A DNA stretch of 64,000 nt, taken from Saccharomonospora cyanea NA-134 (lineage in GTDB: Bacteria; Actinomycetota; Actinomycetes; Mycobacteriales; Pseudonocardiaceae). The notes under the pieces were generated by a model, which was not told the DNA's origin, searched no databases, and saw nothing but the letters and a program-made list of their open reading frames with translations. Shown here in pieces: positions 26,303-35,100 of this stretch; position 1 is the first letter of the stretch; each line of letters opens with the position of its first letter. The position numbers were made by a program, and so were the translations under genes. The stretch is taken from the NCBI RefSeq assembly GCF_000244975.1, contig NZ_CM001440.1:2278325-2342324 (forward strand), given 5' to 3'.

Positions 26303-27418
26303 TCATTCGGACGGTTGTGGCGAGGGGAGTGCCCGGTCCGTGGGCTGCCGAGGAATGGTGGCGCGCTGCAGGGGATCGTCGGTGACGGCGTACCAGCTTC
26401 TCACGTTGAGGGGTGTGCGCCAGTGGTCGACGTGTTCGGCGACCTGGTGATGGAGGAACAGCGCGTGGCTGCAGTTCTCGTGCCAGGCGCTGGCCAACTG
26501 CTCGTGGGTGCGCGGTCGGTGGAAGAGTTCGTGGTGCAGGAGAAACTGGGAATGTAGGGAATGGCGCAACGCCACGGTGGCGGGGTCGCCGGCCGCGCGA
26601 AGCCGGGCGGGTGTGGCTCCGTCGCAGACGACACAGTCGCAGAGCCAGAACTGACTGGTGTCCGGCGTGTCGGCGAACACGGTTTCGCACGTGTCGAGCC
26701 GGTGATGGCTGAGCAGGTGCCGGATGAAGACGGAGACTCCCGGCGGGCGAGGTCTGCCGTGCGGTGTCACGGGATGGAAGTGGCGGAGCGCGCTCGTGGT
26801 GCCGATCGCGGCGGCGTGGGCGCCGTGGCACAGGGCGCCGATGGCGGAGACGTCGCTGCGTAGCAGGAGCACCGGCACGGTGGTCGTCCGGAGCAGGTGG
26901 AGGAAGTGGCGTACCACGTACTGAGTCCCGAACGGGTCTCCGGCATGTTCGAGGGCCACCGCGACGGGCACGCCGTAGGCGTTGAGTTCCCGTGCCATGG
27001 CCTCGACCACCGGGCGTTTGAAGAACCAGCGTGCGGCCAGAGGCAACATGGCGATGACCGGGCCCCGCTGTTTCGACGCGGCGCGCAGGATCGTGCGGAG
27101 GCCCGGCCAGTTCCCCGTGGCGAGATAGCCGGAGTCGGTGACTGCGATCAGGCCGAGATCGTGTTGCCGCCGGCACCATGCGGGGCGAATCCCACGTCCT
27201 GCGCTCACCCGGCGTTTCCCCGAATACCGGTCGGCGTCGCAGAGGATCGGGCCGCCGAATCCCCTGCGGCGGAGCCTGCGGACGATGGCCTCCGGCTCGG
27301 CCCCCGTGAGGACCAGACCACCGTCGTGAGCGTCGGCGATCTCGGCGGCTGTGTCCGCCTGCGACGGGCGGCACTGGATGAGCAGCCGTCGCCTGAGCTG
27401 ATCCAGTGAGCGGTCCAT
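26303..27418 (-). CDS. Uncharacterised protein with TGT-like CxCxxC zinc motif
   Basis: This 371-residue protein starts at ATG 27418; 43 further codons upstream are unlikely to be used. It shows alternating beta/alpha elements (GGLVLTG...IVRRLRRRGFGGPILCDADRYSG, then GPVIAMLPL...VPVAVALEHAG...VPVLLLRSD), as in a TIM barrel. It ends with CDCVVCDG (Cys260, Cys262, Cys265) and histidines at 286 and 289. CxCxxC...H is the zinc site of tRNA-guanine transglycosylases and their DpdA-type DNA-modifying relatives. The exact assignment is uncertain: the active-site aspartates could not be matched with confidence. No partner genes for queuosine or 7-deazaguanine synthesis are nearby. Confidence 0.6.
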   Translation of the reverse strand: MDRSLDQLRRRLLIQCRPSQADTAAEIADAHDGGLVLTGAEPEAIVRRLRRRGFGGPILCDADRYSGKRRVSAGRGIRPAWCRRQHDLGLIAVTDSGYLATGNWPGLRTILRAASKQRGPVIAMLPLAARWFFKRPVVEAMARELNAYGVPVAVALEHAGDPFGTQYVVRHFLHLLRTTTVPVLLLRSDVSAIGALCHGAHAAAIGTTSALRHFHPVTPHGRPRPPGVSVFIRHLLSHHRLDTCETVFADTPDTSQFWLCDCVVCDGATPARLRAAGDPATVALRHSLHSQFLLHHELFHRPRTHEQLASAWHENCSHALFLHHQVAEHVDHWRTPLNVRSWYAVTDDPLQRATIPRQPTDRALPSPQPSE

Positions 27419-27895
27419 GGTCTCACGGTGGCGAAGACCGGCCCGTGCGTCACCGGTCTTCACACGGCCGCCGACCAGCACCGCACGAACGGCCCACCGT
27501 CGCTTCGCACGGTGCGCCCGGCGGTGCGGAATCCGGGTGCGCAGCACCTATCTCGGCTCGCTTCCGCCGCCGCTGCTCGTCACCGGCCCGGAACGGTGGG
27601 CACGGTCAAATTCGGCGAGTCGACCTTCCTGCGGGAACTGATGAGGGAGAACCAGCGGAGGGGCGGAGGGCGCACGGAGTTCGTCCCGGAACTGGCCCAG
27701 ACCGGAAAACGCGCGGCAGATGAGGGGCACCATCGCCCTGGTCCAGCGCGGGCCGTCACCTCGTTGACGAGGGACAGGTTCCGCGGTCGGGCGGAAGCTT
27801 CGCTTAGAGCCTCGTCGCCGTGCCCCAGAGGGGTGTGCTTCGCCGTCCCGCAGACGGGCGAAGTCCGCCTTGTGCCCATGCGAGAGGATGTGGCG
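27419..27895. other. ~480-bp region without a supported gene
   Basis: Open frames on both strands lack ribosome sites and recognisable domains. The region holds the promoters of the divergent minus-strand TGT-like gene and the DUF4232 lipoprotein gene. Confidence 0.4.
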
Positions 27896-28447
27896 GTGAA
27901 GCGCTGGGGATTCGTGTTGTCGAGCCTGCTCGTCACCTCTGCCTGTACCGCCGTGCCGGAACTGCCTGCTCCGCCGTCGTCACCTGAGCCGACGGTGGCG
28001 ACCGCATGCCCGGAAAGCGGTGTCCGGGTCGCGGCCGGGCCCTCGGAAGCGGCCACGGGCCTGCGTGTCCTGGGACTTCGCCTCACCAACTGTGGCGAGC
28101 GTCCGTACGACCTCGACGGGTATCCGCTGCTGCGTGTGCTGGACACCGACGGCGAGCCGTTGAAGGTCGAGGTCGCGCGGGGGTCGGCCGGTATCGCGAC
28201 GGTCGAGGGTTTCGACGCCCCGCCCGAGCCTCTGACACTGTGGCCCGGTGAGACGGCCGAGACGCAGCTGATGTGGCGCAACACGGTCACCGGCAACGGT
28301 GCGCCGCAGGTCGGTGAATCCCTGTCGATCGCCCCGGCGGAGGGGCGGCCGTGGCAGCCGGTGGAAGCCGGAGGCCAGTACCCGGACGGTCTGCACATCG
28401 ACGTCGGCAGCACGGGCACCCTCGGTGTGCGGGCGTGGCACCGGTAG
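27896..28447 (+). CDS. DUF4232 domain lipoprotein
   Basis: GTG 27896 lies 8 bp after a GAGAGG site and starts a lipoprotein signal (VKRWGFVLSSLLVTSAC, lipobox TSAC, Cys17). The 183-residue protein carries a DUF4232 domain (GLRVLGLRLTNCGERPYDLDGYPLLRVLD...WPGETAETQLMWRN) after a proline-rich linker. These secreted beta-sandwich proteins are common in actinomycetes and have no established function. Appears monocistronic. Confidence 0.85.
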   Translation: MKRWGFVLSSLLVTSACTAVPELPAPPSSPEPTVATACPESGVRVAAGPSEAATGLRVLGLRLTNCGERPYDLDGYPLLRVLDTDGEPLKVEVARGSAGIATVEGFDAPPEPLTLWPGETAETQLMWRNTVTGNGAPQVGESLSIAPAEGRPWQPVEAGGQYPDGLHIDVGSTGTLGVRAWHR

Positions 28448-28568
28448 GGCGGCGGTCGCGGTCCGCGAACGGGTGAGTGGTGTAAGCCCCAGACGGGGAT
28501 GCACCGCAGCCGACCAGCGTGTTCGTGTCTCCGCCGTCGTGGGTTCCGAAGTCCTGCCGGTGTCTAAC

Positions 28569-28588
28569 TTGACTTGTTCCAGAAAAGC
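28569..28588 (+). promoter_or_regulatory. Probable FurA/CatR operator overlapping the furA promoter
   Basis: TTGACTTGTTCCAGAAAAG lies 16 bp before the furA GTG. It resembles the AT-rich furA promoter operator described upstream of furA-katG in mycobacteria and of catR-catA in Streptomyces (TTGACT...TTCCAGAAAA). The TTGACT may also be the -35 hexamer. Confidence 0.6.
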
Positions 28589-28603
28589 TGGTTGGCTTCC
28601 GCC

Positions 28604-29029
28604 GTGGCAATCATCGACGCCCCCGCCCTGCTACGGGGGGCAGCACTGCGGGTGACCCGTCCGAGGGTCGCCGTGCTGACGATGGTCGCGGCCAACCCCC
28701 ACTCGGACACCGACACCATCGCAACAGCCGTCCGCCGTGAGCTTGGTTCGGTGTCGACCCAGGCCGTCTACGACGTCCTGCGCGCGCTGACCGACGTTGG
28801 TCTGGTCCGCCGTATCGAACCGGCCGGGTCGCCCGCCCGGTTCGAGACCCGTGTGGGGGACAACCATCACCACCTGGTCTGCCGCGAATGCGGTTCCATT
28901 GCCGACGTCAACTGCGTGGTGGGTGAGGCTCCCTGCCTCCACGCCGAGAACCCGGAAGGGTTCGCGGTCGATGAGGCCGAGGTGACCTTCTGGGGCACCT
29001 GTCCTGCCTGCCTCGCACACGACGAATGA
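28604..29029 (+). CDS. furA: Fur-family peroxide-sensing repressor (FurA/CatR)
   Basis: This 141-residue Fur protein has an [54 protein letters not shown] winged helix, the [10 protein letters not shown] metal/redox segment and a second cysteine pair in WGTCPACL. FurA/CatR proteins repress the adjacent catalase gene and release DNA on oxidation. The GTG start at 28604 has only a weak ribosome site, so a short-leader or leaderless mRNA is possible; an in-frame ATG at 28574 sits inside the probable operator and is less likely. The 3' end overlaps the catalase leader. Confidence 0.92.
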   Translation: MAIIDAPALLRGAALRVTRPRVAVLTMVAANPHSDTDTIATAVRRELGSVSTQAVYDVLRALTDVGLVRRIEPAGSPARFETRVGDNHHHLVCRECGSIADVNCVVGEAPCLHAENPEGFAVDEAEVTFWGTCPACLAHDE

Positions 29030-29067
29030 TCACCTTCCGAGAAGAAGAACCCGACGAGGAGTGTGCT

Positions 29068-30531
29068 TTGCCCGAGAACAACCAGAGGCCGCTGACCACC
29101 GTCGCCGGTGCGCCGGTTCCCGACAACCAGAACTCCCTCACCGCCGGCCCCCGTGGTCCGATGCTCCTGCAGGACGTGTGGTTCCTGGAGAAGCTCGCGC
29201 ACTTCGACCGCGAGGTGATCCCGGAGCGCCGGATGCACGCGAAGGGTTCCGGTGCGTTCGGTACGTTCACCGTCACCAACGACATCACCCAGTACACCTG
29301 CGCGAAGCTCTTCTCCGAGGTCGGCAAGAAGACGGACCTGTTCGTCCGCTTCTCGACCGTCGCCGGTGAGCGCGGTGCGGCCGACGCCGAGCGCGACATC
29401 CGTGGTTTCGCGGTGAAGTTCTACACCGAAGAGGGCAACTGGGACATCGTCGGTAACAACACCCCGGTGTTCTTCTTCCGCGACCCGCTGAAGTTCCCCG
29501 ACCTCAACCACGCGGTGAAGCGTGACCCGCGCACCAACATGCGCAGCCCCGAGAACAACTGGGACTTCTGGACCAACCTGCCCGAGTCGCTGCACCAGGT
29601 GACGATCGTGATGTCGGACCGCGGCATCCCGGCGTCGTACCGGCACATGCACGGCTTCGGCTCGCACACCTACAGCATGATCAACGCCGAGGGTGAGCGC
29701 TTCTGGGTCAAGTTCCACCACCGCACCCAGCAGGGGATCAAGAACCTCACCGACGCCGAGGCCGAGGCGCTGATCGGTAAGGACCGCGAGTCGCACCAGC
29801 GTGACCTCTACGAGGCGATCGAGCGCGGCGACTTCCCGAAGTGGAAGCTCTACATCCAGGTCATGCCGGAGGCCGACGCCGAGACCTACCGGTACCACCC
29901 GTTCGACCTCACGAAGGTGTGGTCCAAGAAGGACTACCCGCTGATCGAGGTCGGCGAGTGGGAGCTCAACCGCAACCCGGAGAACTACTTCGCCGACGTG
30001 GAGCAGGCCGCCTTCAGCCCGGCCAACGTCGTCCCCGGCATCGGGTTCTCACCGGACCGGATGCTGCAGGGCCGGCTGTTCTCCTACGGTGACGCGCAGC
30101 GGTACCGCCTGGGTGTGAACCACCACCAGATCCCGGTGAACGCGCCGCGGTGCCCGGTCAACTCCTACCACCGTGACGGTGCCATGCGCGTCGACGGCAA
30201 CCAGGGCTCCACGCCGGGCATCGAGCCGAACTCCTACGGCCGCTGGCAGGAGCAGCCCGCCTACCGCGAGCCGAGCCTGGCCGTGGGTGCGGTCGCCGAC
30301 CGGTTCAACTACCGCGAGGACGACGACAACTACTACGAGCAGCCCGGCATCCTGTTCCGCAACATGACGCCGGAGCAGCAGCAGGCGCTGTTCGAGAACA
30401 CCGCGCGTGCCATCAACGGCGCCTCGGAGGCGACCATCGAGCGGCACATCGCCAACTGCACCAAGGCCGACCCCGCCTACGGCGAGGGCGTCCGCAAGGC
30501 GATCGAGGCGCTGCAGGCCGGCCAGCTCTGA
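29068..30531 (+). CDS. katA: Monofunctional heme catalase (clade 3 type)
   Basis: The 487-residue protein starts at TTG 29068, 6 bp after GAGGAG; an upstream in-frame ATG at 29026 overlaps the furA stop and has no good site. It contains the catalytic His in [13 protein letters not shown], the conserved [27 protein letters not shown], the catalytic Asn in VGNNTPVFF and the heme-ligand Tyr in [14 protein letters not shown]. Length is that of small-subunit catalases, which bind NADPH. It degrades hydrogen peroxide in the cytoplasm, under furA control. Confidence 0.97.
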   Translation: MPENNQRPLTTVAGAPVPDNQNSLTAGPRGPMLLQDVWFLEKLAHFDREVIPERRMHAKGSGAFGTFTVTNDITQYTCAKLFSEVGKKTDLFVRFSTVAGERGAADAERDIRGFAVKFYTEEGNWDIVGNNTPVFFFRDPLKFPDLNHAVKRDPRTNMRSPENNWDFWTNLPESLHQVTIVMSDRGIPASYRHMHGFGSHTYSMINAEGERFWVKFHHRTQQGIKNLTDAEAEALIGKDRESHQRDLYEAIERGDFPKWKLYIQVMPEADAETYRYHPFDLTKVWSKKDYPLIEVGEWELNRNPENYFADVEQAAFSPANVVPGIGFSPDRMLQGRLFSYGDAQRYRLGVNHHQIPVNAPRCPVNSYHRDGAMRVDGNQGSTPGIEPNSYGRWQEQPAYREPSLAVGAVADRFNYREDDDNYYEQPGILFRNMTPEQQQALFENTARAINGASEATIERHIANCTKADPAYGEGVRKAIEALQAGQL

Positions 30532-30559
30532 CGAAAGGCCGACGTCACTGTCGCGTAAG

Positions 30560-30596
30560 ACACCGCCCCGCGTGGTTCGTCCGTGCGGGGCGGTGT
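30560..30596 (+). terminator. Hairpin between katA and the ankyrin gene
   Basis: Perfect 12-bp stem ACACCGCCCCGC / GCGGGGCGGTGT with a 13-base loop, 28 bp after the katA stop, followed by TCTC. Probably a partial terminator that leaves the ankyrin gene at a lower level. Confidence 0.75.
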
Positions 30597-30631
30597 TCTC
30601 GTCGAGGCGAAGAATCTCGGAGAGGTGGGTT

Positions 30632-31015
30632 ATGAGTGAGGGTGGACTGACGCCGGAGCAGGTCGAGCGCGTCGTGGCGATCGCCATGGACCTCGCGCGC
30701 GAAGGTGACACCGCGCAGCTGCTGGAGTTCCTCGACCACGGACTGCCGGTCGACGTGGCCGACCCGGCGGGGAACACCCTGCTCATGCTCGCCGCCTACC
30801 ACGGCCACGCGGCCACGGTGCGCGTGCTGCTGGAACGTGGCGCGGATCCGGACCGGCGCAACGCACGTGACCAGTCACCGATCGCCGGTGCGCTGTTCAA
30901 GGGTGAGGACGAGGTCGTCGCCGTGCTCCGCGAGGCGGGCGCGGACCTCGACGCGGGCACGCCCACCGCACGGGCGGCCGCCGCCATGTTCGGCCGGGAG
31001 CACCTGCTGGACTGA
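30632..31015 (+). CDS. Ankyrin-repeat protein (AnkB-like, catalase-associated)
   Basis: This 127-residue protein has about three ankyrin repeats (DTAQLLEFLDHGLPVDVADPAGNTLLMLAAYHGHAATVRVLLERGADPDRRN...). ATG 30632 follows a GGAGAGGTGGG site. A small ankyrin gene directly after a catalase gene is also seen as katB-ankB in Pseudomonas aeruginosa, where AnkB is needed for full catalase activity. A helper role for this catalase is therefore a reasonable inference. No signal peptide, so probably cytoplasmic, unlike the P. aeruginosa protein. Confidence 0.85.
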   Translation: MSEGGLTPEQVERVVAIAMDLAREGDTAQLLEFLDHGLPVDVADPAGNTLLMLAAYHGHAATVRVLLERGADPDRRNARDQSPIAGALFKGEDEVVAVLREAGADLDAGTPTARAAAAMFGREHLLD

Positions 31016-31082
31016 CTGCTCGGTCGCCTGTCACCGAGCCAGAACGGCGCGATCCCGCCCGTGAGGGAGACCGAGCCGGGAG

Positions 31083-31742
31083 TCACCGGTGCTGGGAACC
31101 GGTTCCGCGTCGTGCGCTGAGCACCTCGTCGAGGCGTGTGGTTGCGATGGTGTGTGCCTGCCGTGCGTCGAGGTTGCCGGTGACGACGAGCCCGGCGAGG
31201 CCCGTGGCCAGGGCGAGGAGTTCGTACGCGTCGGTGCGGAAAGTCGCCGGAACGTGTTCGGTGTCGCCGGTCTGCGGGTCCGCGCTCGCGTGGAGCAGGT
31301 GGGCGAGGAGGGCCGCGAGTTCGTCGTAGCCCTGGGTGAGCCGCTCCCTGAGTTGCGGTCGAGTGTGGGCGTACGTCTCGAATGCCTGCGCGACTCGGAC
31401 GAGTCGGCAGTCGTCGGCTGTGCGGGGGATGAGTTCGCCCAGCACCACGGTCAGCACGCGCCGGGGATCGGCGGCGCTGTCCTCGCTGGAAAGTCGTTCG
31501 CGCACACGGTCGGTGCCGTGGCTGTTGATCGTCGTGAACGCCTCGGCCAGCAGGTCGTCCTTGGTGCGGAAGTAGTGCTGGACCCGGCCGACGGAAACCC
31601 CTGCCGCGTCCGCGACACGGCGGATGCTGACCTGCTCCGTTCCCTCGGTGTCGACGATCGCGAAGACCGCGTCCAGTATGTCCCGGCGCCGTTGCTCGTG
31701 CGCGGCACCGAGACCGCGGACCGCGTTTCTGTCCTTCCCCAT
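31083..31742 (-). CDS. TetR-family regulator
   Basis: The 219-residue protein (ATG 31742; an in-frame ATG 14 codons further up overlaps operator half-sites) has an N-terminal HTH (RRRDILDAVFAIVDTEGTEQVSIRRVADAAGVSVGRVQHYFRTKDDLLAEAF) and a variable ligand-binding helical domain. It is divergent from the small membrane-protein gene, with inverted copies of an 11-bp motif between them, so it most likely represses itself and that gene. Ligand unknown. Confidence 0.9.
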   Translation of the reverse strand: MGKDRNAVRGLGAAHEQRRRDILDAVFAIVDTEGTEQVSIRRVADAAGVSVGRVQHYFRTKDDLLAEAFTTINSHGTDRVRERLSSEDSAADPRRVLTVVLGELIPRTADDCRLVRVAQAFETYAHTRPQLRERLTQGYDELAALLAHLLHASADPQTGDTEHVPATFRTDAYELLALATGLAGLVVTGNLDARQAHTIATTRLDEVLSARRGTGSQHR

Positions 31743-31760
31743 CACTGCCTTTTCCAAGTC

Positions 31761-31829
31761 GTTCGTATTGATTTGACGAACCAATCCGGGCTCGGTAATG
31801 TCTTCAGTATATCAATACGAACGTATTGA
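31761..31829. promoter_or_regulatory. TetR operator pair
   Basis: TCAATACGAAC occurs at 31812-31822 and inverted (GTTCGTATTGA) at 31761-31771. The right copy is extended into a perfect palindrome, TCAATACG-AA-CGTATTGA (31812-31829). The left copy is flanked by a GTTCGT/ACGAAC inverted repeat (31761-31766, 31776-31781). Confidence 0.7.
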
Positions 31830-31849
31830 ACAGAGTGGGGAGGGGCACA

Positions 31850-32065
31850 GTGGGAGCCGTCGTCGTGGTCATCGGTCTGGCCTTGCTGGTTCAAGGAGGC
31901 GGAGGGCTGATCAACAACGTGTTCGCCGACTCGAACAGCTGGTTCGTGCTCAACTACGTCGCGATGCCCGAAGCACTGCATGTCATGGGGCACGCGCTGA
32001 TGCTGGTGGCCGGGCTGTTCCTGGTGGTGCGTCGTAAGGGCTGGCGGTGGCTGCTCGACGACTGA
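31850..32065 (+). CDS. Small membrane protein under TetR control
   Basis: This 71-residue protein has two membrane helices (residues 3-22 and about 40-60) and a basic C-terminal tail (RRKGWRWLLDD). GTG 31850 follows GGAGGGG; an earlier in-frame TTG at 31826 lies inside the operator and is rejected. Function unknown. The linkage to a divergent TetR suggests induction by a compound, perhaps as a permeability or efflux accessory factor. Confidence 0.65.
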   Translation: MGAVVVVIGLALLVQGGGGLINNVFADSNSWFVLNYVAMPEALHVMGHALMLVAGLFLVVRRKGWRWLLDD

Positions 32066-32123
32066 CCATGCCGTCGCACCATCGGTTCCGTCGATGCCAC
32101 CGGCATCCGGCAGCCGGGTGAAG

Positions 32124-32163
32124 AAATCCGGTGCGGCCGGGTGACTGCGGCCGCACCGGATTT
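32124..32163. terminator. Bidirectional terminator between convergent genes
   Basis: A perfect 15-bp stem, AAATCCGGTGCGGCC / GGCCGCACCGGATTT, with a 10-base loop between the end of the small membrane gene (plus) and the end of the GH67 gene (minus). The A and T runs flank the stem on each side, so it can work in both directions. Confidence 0.85.
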
Positions 32164-32167
32164 CCGT

Positions 32168-35100
32168 TCAGCGAGCCGGTACCGGATCGCCGTGGCTGTC
32201 GATGTGGAACCAGTCGAAGGCCACGTCGAGGCCGGTGGACGTCGCGGGCCCGTTGAACGCCACCAACCCCGCGTGCGCGGGTTCGGCGCTCAGCGTGGTG
32301 GCCCCGAAGAACCGGTAGACCTCTCCGTCGCCGGAGTAGTACGCCTTGTACGTGTTCCCGAGCTTCACGAGCCGGAGCCAGATGGCGCCGTCCTCGCCCA
32401 CGATGCGCTGGGCGTCGGCTCCGGTGACCTCCATGCTCGTCGCCTTGCCGCTTTCCTCGGTCAGCAGCACGACGCGCAGCTTGTTGATCTCGGCTTTCTC
32501 GTCCGCCATCTCCCACGCGAGCTTGACGTAGTTGTCGTCGTCGGCATAGGCGACGAGTCCACCCTGCTCGTTGTCGTGGGCGAGCGGCCGGGAGAAGACG
32601 AGCCTCGACTCCGCCGTCCAGTCGCCGTCGACCTCCTGCAGCGCGAGGTTCTTCGCCGACCCGGCTTCTCCTTCCAGATCGCCCTGCTGCGCGGTGATGA
32701 CGAGTGCGCCGTCGGCGAGCCGCACGGCGTCGGCGTCGTGCCGCACCCACCGCCACCGGTCGTCGAGCTCGCCGGGGTCGAACTCGTCACTGCCGTCCAG
32801 AGCGGTGCCGAAGTCCACTGTGTACACCGTCGAGGAGCCGCCGTTGGTCACGGTGACAGTCGCGCGCCCCGTCGGGTGGTCGGCCTGCTCCACGCGCACG
32901 GTCGCCGCGGGGTCGTGGGCCACGGCCTCCACCGTCGCCACCGACTCGGCATCGGGCGGCAGCAGGGTGTTGTAGTGGTGGACGTCCGGGTCGAACGACG
33001 CCGGTTGCGCGCCGTTGACCGACAGACTCGCCAGGGTGGTGTCGGGCACCAGTTCGAGGACGTAGTTCTTCACCAGCGGCCCGAAGAACGACTGCCCGGT
33101 GACCTTGACGACCGCCGTCCCGGGCACGTTGTCGGCCTGCGAGACGATCTCGTAGCGGGCGTCGAGGTCGGCCGTCCGCACCTCGGTGATCGTCGGCGAT
33201 CCTCCTGCCGCGACCGGGATCCGGTAACTGTCGGCCGAAAGGTCGAACCCACCGTGTTCCGTTCCGTTCACGACGAACGTGGCCGACAGCGGCCCGTCGT
33301 CCACCGGGATCTCTCTGCCACTGAACTCCTGCCAGTACTCCACGTTGGTGTCGCGCCAGTCGGCCGCGTCGATCTCGTGCTGGACGAGCTTGTCCCGCAC
33401 CTCGGCCCATCGGCGCGCGTCGAGGGACGGCTTCAGCGAATCCCACGTCTCCCTCATCCACGTCACGTACTGGACGCCCATCTGGTAGCGGTACACGAGC
33501 TCCTCCCAGAAGATCCGGCCGTTGTCCATCCGGTGGTCCCACGGCACGTGGTGGAACCACATCAGCAGGTTCTCCGGAGTGGACTCGATGTCGCCGTAGC
33601 GCTCGGCCAGGGTGGGGAAGTACTGGGCGGTGAAGTCGCTGCCCGTGGGAGAGCGGTCGTAGCCGAGCCCGGCGCTGTCGGCCTTGTTGTAGTAGACCGG
33701 ACTCCAGTCGTCCTTCATGAACCACTGGGACGGGTACGGCTCGTAGTGCTCGCCGTCGGCGAACTGGTGCGCGACGCCCAGAGGTGTCTGGTAGCTGACC
33801 AGCGCTTCCCAGGAACCCATCATCATCCGCACGATCGTGTCGACGATGCGGTCGTCGTTGCTCCACGTCATCCGCACCCAGTCGGTGGCGATCCGCTCCG
33901 AGTCCAGCGTCCAGTCCCAGGCCAGACGACCGAAGGCGAACAGGTTGGCCTGCGAGAAGTGGTGGCCCGTGAGGTTGTCGGCGTTGCCGAGGTTCGCCAC
34001 ACCCACGATCGCCGTGTCCGGATGGCCCTGGGCCGTGCCGTCCACGATGTGGCCGACCAGGCGGTCGTCGAGAAGTTCACCGTGTTCGTCGGTGGTGTAC
34101 GTGTCGGTGCGCAGCACCTCCTGCCACATGGGGCCGAGATAGCACAGCATCGTGTTCTGGCCAGTGTACTCCTGGGTGATCTGCAACTCCAGCGCCTGGT
34201 TGGTGTTCTCCAGGCGCCCGAACATGGGGTTGAACGGCTCACGGGCCTGGAAGTCCAGCGGTCCGTTCTTGGTCTGGAGGAACACGTTGTCCGCGAACCG
34301 CCCTGTCGACCCGTCGTCCTGGGGTTCGTCGTCGATGTGGCCGAACTCCAGGTACGCGCGCTTGAGCCGATCGTCGTCGACGTCGGCGTTGTAGACGAAC
34401 GTGCGCCAGTACACCGTCATCCCGAGCGGTGCGAGGGCGGCGGCGATGCCGTTGGCACCGTCACCGTGATCGTAGCCGAAGTCCTGCGGCCCCGGTTGCC
34501 CTTCGGAGTTCGCCTTCACGGTGAAGCCGGTGAAGTCGGGGATCGCGTCCCGGATGTGCTCGGCCTTCCGGTGCCACCAGTCACGGAACTCCGCGCCGTA
34601 CGGGTCGAGCTGGTCCTCGGTGAGGGTGTCGGGAGCGAACCGTTCGTCGGTGGGTGCGGTGTACTTGACGGACAACGCGACCCTGATCCCGTAGGGCCGC
34701 AGCGCGTCGGCGAGCGCGGCCGTCTGCTCCACGTACTCGCGCGTCAGGTAGGCGTTGTCCGCGTTGACGTTGTTGATCGTGATGCCGTTGACGCCCACCG
34801 AGGCCAGTGCGCGCGCGACCACGAGGTAGCGGTCCAGGATGACGGGCAGGTTGCGGTCGGCGCTCTCGCCCGTGGCCGCGAAGTTGAAGACGGCGCCGTT
34901 CTCGCCGTTCAAACCGCCGGTGCCGGTGGCGTCGTTGCCGGCGTAGAGCCGTTCGGTCTCCCAGTAGTTCAGGTGCCGGTTGGCGATCCTGGGCTTCTCG
35001 GTGACGTCCAGGCCGGTGATGGGCTGCTGTGTCTGCATCCGCCGCAGGAACGCGAAGGTCCCGTACAGCGCGCCGATCTCCGTGTTGGCGGCGATGACGG

